Below, one piece after another: positions 43,621-50,696 of a stretch of DNA of 64,000 nucleotides. The number at the start of each line of letters is the position of its first letter. Position 1 is the first letter of the stretch. The notes beneath the pieces are model-generated. The model did no database searches, was not told the DNA's origin, and was given only the letters and a program-made list of their open reading frames with translations. Source of the stretch: Synechococcus sp. JA-2-3B'a(2-13) (GTDB lineage Bacteria; Cyanobacteriota; Cyanobacteriia; Thermostichales; Thermostichaceae); the NCBI RefSeq assembly GCF_000013225.1, contig NC_007776.1, positions 2,424,501 to 2,488,500 on the forward strand, in the 5' to 3' direction. The translations under genes and the position numbers were made by a program.

Positions 43621-45177
43621 TCAAGATGAGCTGGCCAGCAAAGGATTGTATCCCAGTTGCTGGGTAAGCCGGGCGCGGGCCAATTCCCGATATTCCCAAA
43701 AGTGTTCTCCTGCAGCGCAGAGGCCCAAATACAAGTTCAGCAGGCTGGGCTTGCGCCGCCAAATCGTCCATAGCTGCCGCCAAAATTGGGCGCGGATTTC
43801 GGGATGAAGGATCCCTTGCCGCCAGATGAGTTGTAGAAGCAGGTGGATCCCTTTGCGAAGGGGCAGCTTCATCATTTGCCGTCGGCCATCTTTGATGCCG
43901 ATATTCAGGCACTGTTGCAGGCAGCGAGATAAATATCGCGCAGGATCATACAGTTTCCAAAAACTTTCCAGATACTCTCGGGCAATCTCCGATAGAGAAC
44001 GGGTGGGAATGAAATTCATCAGCGTATTTTGATCGCCGAACTCAGTCACGCCGATCCCTTCCAGCAACCGTTCCTCTTTCTTCAAGCGATTCCAGAGTTG
44101 CGTGTTTGGCAAAGCCTGTAAAATGCCCAGCATCGGCTGAGGAATACCGGTTTGCTCGACAAAAGCCTGGATGCGATCCCCTGCTCCTGGCCGCTCTCCA
44201 TCAAAGCCCAGAATAAACCCAGCATAGATCAGCAGTCCAGCATCGTTGATCTTGCGACAGGCCTCCACCAAAGGGTGGCGGGTATTCTGGAGCTTTTGGG
44301 TCATCTGTAGGCTGTCTTGGTCTGGAGTCTCAATGCCCAAAAAGACCGCATAGAAACCCGCCTCTACCATTAACCTCATCAGTTCTTCGTCTTCGGCCAG
44401 GTTAACCGAAGCCTCTGTCATAAAGGTAAATGGGTAATTGCGCTTTTGGCTCCAAGGGATCAGCTCTCGCAAAAATCGCTTGACGTTGCGCTGATTGCCG
44501 ATAAAATTGTCATCCACTACAAATACCGAACCCCGCCAGCCCAAGTCATAGAGGGCCTGTAGCTCAGCTAGCATTTGACTTGGCTCTTTGGTTCTTGGCT
44601 TGCGTCCGTAAAGAGAGATGATATCGCAAAACTCACAATTAAAGGGGCAACCTTGTGAAAACTGGACTGACATCATGAAGTATTGATCCATGGGCAGCAG
44701 ATCAAACCTTGGCAAAGGACTTTGGGTTACATCCGGTTTTTCCGCAGCCCGAAAAATGCCCGACTCTTGCCCAGCTTCTAGAGCCTTGACAAAGGCCGGT
44801 ATGGTCACTTCCCCTTCATCCAAAACCAAATAGTGAGCACCAGATTCCAGGGCATCCTGTGGCACAGAAGTTGGATAGGGTCCGCCCACAGCTACTTTTT
44901 TGCCCAACTGCACCGCTTTGCGAATGAGGGCGTGGAAATCCTGCTTCTGCACCAACATGGCTGACAAGATCACCAGATCGCACCACTGCCAATCGGCTTC
45001 TGTTTCATCAGCTACATTGCGATCCACAAAGCGAATCTCCCAGTGTTGGGGCAGCAAAGCAGCAACGGTGATCAAGCCAAGAGGTGGCATTAGCGCTTTT
45101 AGCCCCACCATCTTAATGGTGCGATTGTAAGACCAGAATGATTGAGGAAAACGCGGATAGAGCAGCAACGCCTTCAT
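43621..45177 (-). CDS. B12-binding-domain radical SAM protein (DUF4070 type)
   Basis: A 518-residue enzyme. An N-terminal cobalamin-binding-like Rossmann domain (PPLGLITVAALLPQHWEIRFVDRN; VAVGGPYPTSVPQDALESGAHYLVLDEGE) is followed by a radical SAM core with QFSQGCPFNCEFCDI near residue 174 (CxxxCxxC) and a C-terminal helical DUF4070-type region with TRSLSEIAREYLESFWKLYDP. The usual DxHxxG B12 motif is not evident. Relatives include HpnP/HpnR-like methylases of hopanoids and bacteriochlorophyll-pathway enzymes. The specific substrate is unclear. Base composition is less GC-rich than neighbours. Confidence 0.85.
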   Translation of the reverse strand: MKALLLYPRFPQSFWSYNRTIKMVGLKALMPPLGLITVAALLPQHWEIRFVDRNVADETEADWQWCDLVILSAMLVQKQDFHALIRKAVQLGKKVAVGGPYPTSVPQDALESGAHYLVLDEGEVTIPAFVKALEAGQESGIFRAAEKPDVTQSPLPRFDLLPMDQYFMMSVQFSQGCPFNCEFCDIISLYGRKPRTKEPSQMLAELQALYDLGWRGSVFVVDDNFIGNQRNVKRFLRELIPWSQKRNYPFTFMTEASVNLAEDEELMRLMVEAGFYAVFLGIETPDQDSLQMTQKLQNTRHPLVEACRKINDAGLLIYAGFILGFDGERPGAGDRIQAFVEQTGIPQPMLGILQALPNTQLWNRLKKEERLLEGIGVTEFGDQNTLMNFIPTRSLSEIAREYLESFWKLYDPARYLSRCLQQCLNIGIKDGRRQMMKLPLRKGIHLLLQLIWRQGILHPEIRAQFWRQLWTIWRRKPSLLNLYLGLCAAGEHFWEYRELARARLTQQLGYNPLLASSS

Positions 45178-45504
45178 ACCAACCAGCTCCTGAGTTGCAG
45201 ATCGACCAACTTGATCCCCTACTGGTTTCCCATCGATTTGCTAGGCTTAGATAAAGCAGCCACAGATCAAACGCCTGCTCGCAATATCCTGCTGATGTTA
45301 GCCATTGGCAGATCTTGTGCAGGCTATCTGTGGAGAATCCTATGGTTCTGCGGCAAAAACTTAGCGGGCAGGGCCAATGGAGTAAAGCTTATCGGGATCC
45401 CTTAAAGTTGGTTTTGGTTATCGTCGGGCTGAGTGTTGACGTTCCCCTAGCGTACCCCCTGCAATCTTGAACCAAACCCTGCCCTCTCACGGCTGGGGAC
45501 GAAG
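45178..45504. other. Intergenic region with no recognised feature
   Basis: About 330 bp upstream of the radical SAM gene and downstream of the holin-like gene. One short frame (45142-45405) is unconvincing. Probably carries the radical SAM promoter. Confidence 0.4.
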
Positions 45505-45861
45505 TCAGTTCGGCGCACCTTGCTCAAAAACCTGCTGAACCAAGCCGCTGACGATGGAAAGTACAATTGCGCCGATAAACGCCCAGCCGAAATTATCGAT
45601 GTTGAAAGCATTCCCGGCCAGCTTATCGGCAATGGCTAGACAAATGCCGTTCAAAATCAGCCAAAACAAACCCAGGGTAAGAACCGTAATCGGCAGGGTG
45701 ATCAGCCGGAGAATCGGCCTAACCAAACCATTGACCAGACCAATGGCCAGAGCCGCCACCAAAGCCCCGCCAAACCCGGAGACGTGGATCCCGGGCAAAA
45801 GCCAAGCCAGGATCATTACACTCAAGGCTGACATCAGCCAGGTGGCCAAAAGAGTTGCCAT
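45505..45861 (-). CDS. Phage holin family (DUF360-like) membrane protein
   Basis: A 118-residue protein with four predicted transmembrane helices and the family motif ALAIGLVNGLVRPILRLITLPITVLTLGLFWLILNGICL near residues 38-75. This cyanobacterial and bacterial family is called phage holin family 4 superfamily IV, but usually sits in chromosomes without phage genes and its role is unknown. No phage context here. Confidence 0.85.
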   Translation of the reverse strand: MATLLATWLMSALSVMILAWLLPGIHVSGFGGALVAALAIGLVNGLVRPILRLITLPITVLTLGLFWLILNGICLAIADKLAGNAFNIDNFGWAFIGAIVLSIVSGLVQQVFEQGAPN

Positions 45862-45905
45862 GCTCCCTCCTCTGCCCTGATGGGGCCGCGATTTTGCCCT
45901 CTATG

Positions 45906-46196
45906 CTAGCTGATCTCCTCAGGGATCCCTTGCGCAGAAACCTCTTCAGGGCTGTAAGTTTGCAGGGCCAAAGCATGAATGCTCCGCCCCATGTGTTCCG
46001 CCAGAGCGGCATACACCAGGCGATGTCGCTGTAGGGTCGTTTTGCCGACAAACAGAGGCGACACCACTTGAACTCGGTAGTGCCCTCCTGTCCCGCCCCC
46101 GTGGCCGATGTGAAGGTGGGACTCATCCTCCACCTGCACATGAAGAGCCTGCAGCTTCTCCATCAGGTGCTGCCGAAGGTAGTCGGGGGTAAGCAT
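45906..46196 (-). CDS. bolA: BolA-family protein
   Basis: A 96-residue protein with the BolA fold: VQVEDESHLHIGHGGGTGGHYRVQVVSPLFVGKTTLQRHRLVYAAL. The invariant C-terminal His of HALALQT and the loop with HIGH/GGGTGGH fit Fe-S cluster-coordinating BolA. It lies 29 bp downstream of a CGFS glutaredoxin gene in the same direction, the usual functional partner. The couple is thought to traffic Fe-S clusters and sense iron. Confidence 0.9.
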   Translation of the reverse strand: MLTPDYLRQHLMEKLQALHVQVEDESHLHIGHGGGTGGHYRVQVVSPLFVGKTTLQRHRLVYAALAEHMGRSIHALALQTYSPEEVSAQGIPEEIS

Positions 46197-46225
46197 GGCA
46201 ACCCCTCTGGATGAGATGGGATCCC

Positions 46226-46567
46226 TTAAGATTGAGCCGTGGCCTTAGCAAAGGCTGCCTCGACCAGCGGACGCAGCTCGTTGCGGGCGTGCATCTCTTG
46301 GATGATGTCGCAACCGCCCACAAACTCCCCATCAATATAAATCTGCGGGATAGTAGGCCAGTTGGAAAACTCTTTAATCCCCTGGCGGATCTCAGGATCC
46401 TCGAGTACGTTAATCGCCGTGTAGGGGAAGCCCAAACTATCCAGCACACGAACGGCGGCATAGGAAAACCCACATTGGGGCATTTCCGGGGTGCCCTTCA
46501 TGTAGATGAGCACCTTGTGGGTGCGGATTTGCTCACGGATTTTCTCTTCCAAAAGGGGATCCAGCAT
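46226..46567 (-). CDS. grxD: Monothiol glutaredoxin (CGFS type, Grx4/GrxD)
   Basis: A 113-residue monothiol glutaredoxin. The active site is MPQCGFSYAAV near residue 29-39, KGTPEMPQ precedes it, and WPTIPQIYIDGEFVGGCDII is the glutathione-binding end. CGFS glutaredoxins bind [2Fe-2S] with glutathione and pair with BolA, whose gene follows. Start ATG 46567. Confidence 0.95.
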   Translation of the reverse strand: MLDPLLEEKIREQIRTHKVLIYMKGTPEMPQCGFSYAAVRVLDSLGFPYTAINVLEDPEIRQGIKEFSNWPTIPQIYIDGEFVGGCDIIQEMHARNELRPLVEAAFAKATAQS

Positions 46568-46858
46568 GGTGTTCAGCCACTATAGCGACAACAGTCGATA
46601 GGCAAACTGGCATCCTATCGAGATCTCATTTTCGTCTACTTTTAACATGCTCGACACTTTTCCCGCGGTTGGGCCGAGAGATTCTCTCATAGACTCTGTT
46701 CTACGGACGCCACCAGCAAGCCCCATTGCCCAGGGCTGGCCCAAGCCCCCAACCTATCCAGGCAGCGACCCCAGGATCCATGTTAATTTCTACACCAACA
46801 TGGTTAGCGACAGGGTCGGCGACAAACCTCAAACCCTGATTCTTCCGTTGACCCGGTC

Positions 46859-46998
46859 GATCCCGCTCTGGGCAAGGGTTTCAGGCCCCTCGGCGGAGAA
46901 AAATAAGGGGAAATTGCAGCCGTTCGCGCCAGCGGGACGGAGTCCTTAAACGAGACCCTGTCGATCTAGGCCCCTGGATCCCGCTCTGGGCAAGGGTT
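46859..46998 (+). repeat. 22-bp direct repeat in the CRISPR leader region
   Basis: GATCCCGCTCTGGGCAAGG plus GTT occurs exactly at 46859-46880 and again at 46977-46998, 118 bp apart. The second copy runs into TATAAT (46998-47003), a good -10 box 8 bp before the first CRISPR repeat. A dispersed AGCGGGACGGAGTCCTT copy lies between them at 46931-46947. Confidence 0.7.
46931..46947 (+). repeat. Dispersed AGCGGGACGGAGTCCTT repeat, copy 5
   Basis: A perfect copy of the 17-bp consensus, located in the putative CRISPR leader. Confidence 0.65.
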
Positions 46999-47068
46999 AT
47001 AATCGGGGGGAGTCGCTTCCCTTCGGGGAAGTGGAATTAATGGAAACGCTGTAATTAAATTTCAACCC

Positions 47069-48079
47069 ATGAAGTTTTTTGAAAAATACCTTACCGTTTG
47101 GGTCTCGCTATGCATTGCTGCAGGCATTGGTCTTGGGAAAATACTGGGGAATTCTGTTTCGGTGCTTGAAAGCTGGCAGATATATACCATCAACATTCCG
47201 GTAGCGGTGTTGGTTTGGATGATGATCTACCCGATGATGGTACAGATTGATTTTTCATCGATAGGCGGTGTTTCAAAAAATTGGAAAGGGCTGGCGCTGA
47301 CAGTTACTGTAAACTGGCTGATCAAACCTTTCACCATGGCATTGTTTGGATGGATTTTCTTTAAAAATCTGTATGCTACCTGGATCACTCCGGAAGATGC
47401 AGACCAGTACCTGGCAGGCGCCATTCTGCTGGGTGCCGCACCCTGCACAGCCATGGTGTTTGTGTGGAGTTATTTGGTAAGAGGCGATGCCAATTATACG
47501 TTAATACAAGTTTCAGTCAACGATCTTATTCTGCCGGTTGCATTTGTACCCATTGTAAAATGGCTGCTGGGAGTAACCAACATACAGATACCGTATGAAC
47601 TACTGATTACTTCGGTGGTTGTTTTTGTTGTTATACCGCTAACTACGGGTTATCTGACCAATCGGATATTGCTTCAACGAAAAGGAAAGGATTGGTTTGA
47701 ACAAAAATTTCTTCCGGCACTTCGTCCTGTTTCCATACTAGCATTGCTTTCAACCCTGGTTTTACTCTTTGCCTTTCAGGGCGAACACATACTGGATCAT
47801 CCATACACCATTTTGTTGATAGCCATACCACTGACCATTCAAACCTACTTCATATTCTTTATAACCTGGCTGGGTGGAAAATTGCTCCGTTTATCACATC
47901 CGGTTTGTGCACCGGCTGCGATGATTGGTGCCAGTAATTTTTTTGAACTCGCAGTTGCCGTGGCCATATCACTTTTTGGTCTTAATTCAGGTGCGTCGTT
48001 AGCCACGGTGGTTGGTGTACTCATAGAAGTACCCATCATGTTATCGTTGGTAGCCATCGCTAACAGTTGGAGGTATTAA
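47069..48079 (+). CDS. acr3: Arsenite efflux transporter ACR3
   Basis: A 336-residue membrane protein with ten predicted helices. Family marks are the conserved Cys-containing segment AGAILLGAAPCTAMVFVWSYL (about residues 117-137), SVNDLILPVAFVPIVKWLLG, and GASNFFELAVAVAISLFGLNSGASLATVVGVLIEVPIML near the end. ACR3 expels arsenite with the proton motive force. Start ATG 47069, 21 bp after the CRISPR repeat, with no clear ribosome binding site, as is usual in Bacteroidetes. The stop (TAA) abuts the arsC ATG. Composition is AT-rich and unlike the rest of the window. Confidence 0.95.
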   Translation: MKFFEKYLTVWVSLCIAAGIGLGKILGNSVSVLESWQIYTINIPVAVLVWMMIYPMMVQIDFSSIGGVSKNWKGLALTVTVNWLIKPFTMALFGWIFFKNLYATWITPEDADQYLAGAILLGAAPCTAMVFVWSYLVRGDANYTLIQVSVNDLILPVAFVPIVKWLLGVTNIQIPYELLITSVVVFVVIPLTTGYLTNRILLQRKGKDWFEQKFLPALRPVSILALLSTLVLLFAFQGEHILDHPYTILLIAIPLTIQTYFIFFITWLGGKLLRLSHPVCAPAAMIGASNFFELAVAVAISLFGLNSGASLATVVGVLIEVPIMLSLVAIANSWRY

Positions 48080-48496
48080 ATGAAAAAAATCTTGGTTTTA
48101 TGCACAGGTAATAGCTGCCGTAGTCAAATGGTACATGGTTATTTAGAAAATCTGTTACAAGGTAAAGCTCATATTTACAGTGCCGGTATTGAGATACATG
48201 GCGTAAATCCGAGAGCCATACAAATCATGAAGGAAGATGGAATTGATATCAGTCATCATACCAGCAACCATGTAAATGAATACTTAAACATACCCTTTGA
48301 TTACATCATCACGGTATGTGATCATGCCAGAGAAAACTGTCCGTACATACCAGGTAATTCCATTCGCATACATCATAGTTTTTCTGATCCTGACAAAGCA
48401 ACCGGAAGTGAAGAAGAAATTATGCATGCATTTCGTATGGTTCGAAATGAGATACGCACATTCTGCGAAGAATTTTCAAAGACTATCATTGCTTAA
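48080..48496 (+). CDS. arsC: Arsenate reductase, thioredoxin-coupled (LMW-phosphatase type)
   Basis: A 138-residue ArsC of the low-molecular-weight tyrosine-phosphatase fold. The N-terminal CTGNSCRSQM is the CX5R arsenate-binding loop (Cys near residue 8), and CDHARENCP (about 82-89) supplies the two Cys of the thiol relay used by pI258-type, thioredoxin-dependent enzymes. It reduces arsenate to arsenite, which ACR3 exports. The ATG directly follows the acr3 stop with GGAGG 6 nt upstream. Confidence 0.94.
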   Translation: MKKILVLCTGNSCRSQMVHGYLENLLQGKAHIYSAGIEIHGVNPRAIQIMKEDGIDISHHTSNHVNEYLNIPFDYIITVCDHARENCPYIPGNSIRIHHSFSDPDKATGSEEEIMHAFRMVRNEIRTFCEEFSKTIIA

Positions 48497-48520
48497 TCCT
48501 AGTAAGAAAACACAAACAAA

Positions 48521-48545
48521 AAAGCCCCGTAACCGGGGCTTTCTG
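48521..48545. terminator. Intrinsic terminator between arsC and the truncated T9SS gene
   Basis: AAAGCCCCGTAACCGGGGCTTT: an 8-bp stem with a 4-base loop, flanked by A-tract and T-rich sequence on both sides, suited to terminate both convergent transcripts. Confidence 0.85.
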
Positions 48546-48547
48546 AT

Positions 48548-49550
48548 TTATTTTACAACCATGATGCGTTGTGTTATCGCTTGTTTTCCGTCAGATATTC
48601 TAAGAAGATAAATTCCAGAAGACAATCCGTCTGTGATCAAAGTTATTTGCTGCTGAGATGGAGCAATGGTAAATTGCTGCAACACCTGACCCAGTGTTGT
48701 CATCAGTTCTCCTTTCAACGGTTCGGCAGAAGCCAATTGCAGAGCAATGGTAATCATATCAGTAGCCGGATTGGGATACACCAAAAAGTTGGAGGTATTC
48801 ATCACTTCATCCAGCGAAGAACAGTTAAGTACTGTAACCGATGCAGTGGCAGTTGCTGTACATCCGTTAGTAGCTGTGGCTGTAACGGTATAGGTAGTAG
48901 TGGATGCAGGGCTTACATTGATGGAAGCAGTATTAGCACCTGTATTCCAAGTAAAACTATTACCACCAGAAGCAGTAAGATTTACAGAGCTTCCCTGACA
49001 AATAGTACCGCCACCACTTATAGTAGGTGTGGGCAAAGGATTCACCACAATACTGGCTGTTGCCGTGTTTGTTCCGTTTAAATTGCTAGCTGTTAATGTT
49101 ACAGTATATGTCCCCGCTGAATTAAATGTTACAGTAGGACTGGCAGCCGTACTTGTTGAAGGAGTTCCGCCGGGGAAGGACCAGCTATAGGAAGTAGCAT
49201 TGGTAGATGTATTGGTAAATGTAATACTTTGCCCTGCACAGATGTTAGTTGATGAAACATTAAAAGAAGCGCTTGGTGGTGTATTGGTTGCAGCACTAAT
49301 GTTTATATCATCCAGATAAGTAACATTTCCCCATCCACTTCGCAATTGGAATCTGATTCCGGCGGCGGTTTGAGAAGCATACGGGCTTAAATCTATTGTC
49401 TTGGTTGCCCATTGTGATGGGGTAGGTACAAATGCAGTGGTCATATCAGGTGCTGTAGCCAATGGACTCGGGCCTGTATTATTACCATAAGATGCTAATC
49501 GTATCCAAGTATTGCCACAATCAGTGGTGATACTTACTATTAATGAATCA
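48548..49550 (-). pseudogene. 3' part of a PKD/T9SS-sorted secreted protein, truncated at the CRISPR repeat
   Basis: About 333 codons remain. From the cut end: a MAM-like jelly-roll stretch (DCGNTWIRLASYGNNTG ... FQLRSGWGNVTYLDDINIS), a PKD domain (PSASFNVSSTNICAGQSITFTNTS ... SYSWSFPGG ... GTYTVTLTASN), an Ig-like Thr/Ser-rich repeat and a C-terminal type IX secretion sorting domain (NFLVYPNPATDMITIAL ... GIYLLRISDGKQAITQRIMVVK). T9SS is known only in Bacteroidetes and relatives, so this gene is not cyanobacterial. The frame continues into repeat 2 and beyond, but that part translates the CRISPR repeat and is not genuine. The original 5' end is absent. Confidence 0.88.
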
Positions 49551-49659
49551 GTCGCTTCCCTTCGGGGAAGTGGAATTAATGGAAACTGGAAGGTGGAGAG
49601 GGGAGAGATGACGGATCGAGTGGTTGCTTCCCTTCGGGGAAGTGGAATTAATGGAAAAA

Positions 49660-50643
49660 TTAATGGAAACAAACCAAGTGATCCCCTTTCACTTCCAGCC
49701 AGTGCCCACCTGGATAATCGGGGCTACGGCTGCCTCGGTCTGCTTTTAAGAGCTGGATCCCGGCTTCTACCTGTTCAAAGGTGGGGTGGTGGGGCAACAC
49801 CAGGGACAAAAACTGGAACATTACCTGCCGCTGCAGAGCCAAGGGGGCAGCCCGCAAGGGATCCCGTCGCAGCCCTGGCAAAGCGGGCTCATATACCTGT
49901 GGCCATAGCTGAGCTGCTTGAGCTACCACCAGCTCATGTTCTGCTTGCAGCAGTGTGGCAGCCCGATTCAGGGCCGCTTCCAGTTGCGGGTTGAAGTGCT
50001 GTTTCAAGTAAGGCATCACCTCCAGGCGGAGACGGTTGCGGCCATGGGCCAGATCTTGGTTGCTGCGATCCGGCCAGACCGGCAATTGGTGCTGCTGGCA
50101 AAATTGTTCGGTTTCCCAACGGTATAGACCCAGCAGGGGTCGCACCACCTGGGCAGAGGTGGGATCCCGGTCGTCTAGGTGCCGCTGCCAATCCAGGCTG
50201 CTCAGCCCGGCGGCTCCTGTCCCTCGCAGCAAGTTCCATAAAAATGTCTCGGCCCGGTCGCTGGCCGTATGCCCCATCACCACGGCGCTGCAGTCCCAGG
50301 TGCGGGCCCATTTCTCCAGTTGTTGGTAGCGCCAAGCCCTGGCCCCTGCTTCGTCTCGGCGGATGGGATCCGCAGTCTCAACGGCATGAGGTAGTCCCTG
50401 CTGCTGCAGCCACCCCTGCAAAAAGCGGGCACACTCCGTTTCATCTGCCGACCAGCGGTGATCACAATGCAGAACAAATATCTGCCAGCCCCAGCGAGGC
50501 TGCAAATCCCGCAAGATCTGGAGCAGGCAAAAAGAATCTTGCCCGCCCGAAAAAGCCACCAGCAGTCGCTGGCCAGGGTGAAGAAGTTGCTGCTGCCGAA
50601 TGGCGCACTGTACCCGCAGGTGGAGAGGAGAGAGCCTGGCCAC
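49660..50643 (-). CDS. tilS: tRNA(Ile)-lysidine synthetase (TilS)
   Basis: A 327-residue enzyme that makes lysidine at the wobble position of the CAU anticodon of tRNA-Ile. Signature PP-loop is LLVAFSGGQDSFCLLQIL near residue 28, with the HCDHRWSADE and VVMGHTASDRAETFLWNLLRGTGAAGL motifs and RPLLGLYRWE. Start GTG 50643. The last residues and the TAA stop are encoded by the reverse complement of the duplicated end of the terminal CRISPR repeat, so the C-terminus was set by the array. Confidence 0.92.
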   Translation of the reverse strand: MARLSPLHLRVQCAIRQQQLLHPGQRLLVAFSGGQDSFCLLQILRDLQPRWGWQIFVLHCDHRWSADETECARFLQGWLQQQGLPHAVETADPIRRDEAGARAWRYQQLEKWARTWDCSAVVMGHTASDRAETFLWNLLRGTGAAGLSSLDWQRHLDDRDPTSAQVVRPLLGLYRWETEQFCQQHQLPVWPDRSNQDLAHGRNRLRLEVMPYLKQHFNPQLEAALNRAATLLQAEHELVVAQAAQLWPQVYEPALPGLRRDPLRAAPLALQRQVMFQFLSLVLPHHPTFEQVEAGIQLLKADRGSRSPDYPGGHWLEVKGDHLVCFH

Positions 50644-50696
50644 AGCTTGTTATTGCTCAGGTGCAACCCAGACCCTGCCTGCCTTCATGGGATCCC

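Larger units (their letters stand above)
46568..47011 (+). promoter_or_regulatory. Putative CRISPR leader
   Basis: The 444 bp between the grxD start and the first CRISPR repeat carry no convincing gene. The stretch ends with the 22-bp direct repeat, TATAAT and a G-run directly before the array, as expected for a leader with an array promoter. The orientation agrees with the degenerate, terminal-type repeat being at the other end. Confidence 0.55.
47048..49550. mobile_element. Foreign 2.5-kb segment between two CRISPR repeats
   Basis: The segment begins and ends exactly at repeat boundaries. It holds acr3, arsC, a terminator and the truncated 3' part of a T9SS-sorted protein gene. It contains no GGATCC, while I count 7 in the 1.5 kb to the left (45505-47011) and 5 in about 1.05 kb to the right (49660-50700). 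It is visibly AT-richer. Gene content points to Bacteroidetes. No transposase, att site or terminal inverted repeat is visible. Confidence 0.75.
47012..49670 (+). CRISPR. Small CRISPR array interrupted by 2.5 kb of foreign DNA
   Basis: Three copies of a 36-nt repeat that starts GTCGCTTCCCTTCGGGGAAG and ends GTGGAATTAATGGAAAC. CTTCCC-TTCG-GGGAAG forms a perfect stem with a UUCG loop, and the end ATGGAAAC is a typical 8-nt crRNA handle. Repeat 1 is 47012-47047 and repeat 2 is 49551-49586; they are identical. Repeat 3 (49623-49658) has GTTGC instead of GTCGC, ends in A, and is followed by a 12-bp duplication of its 3' end (ATTAATGGAAAC, 49659-49670). Repeats 2 and 3 are separated by one normal 36-nt spacer (49587-49622). 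Repeats 1 and 2 are separated by 2503 bp. No cas genes lie in the window. Confidence 0.85.

Noticed and set aside
45505..45861. Prophage suggested by the holin-family name
   Set aside because: The family is widespread in chromosomes and no phage genes are present.
48569..49081. A 170-codon plus-strand frame in the T9SS gene
   Set aside because: Ser/Cys/Thr-rich antisense of the repetitive Thr-rich domain; not a gene.
49551..49672. Apparent N-terminus of the T9SS protein running through repeats 2 and 3
   Set aside because: It translates the reverse complement of the CRISPR repeats (PLIPLPRREAT twice) and so is not part of the original protein.
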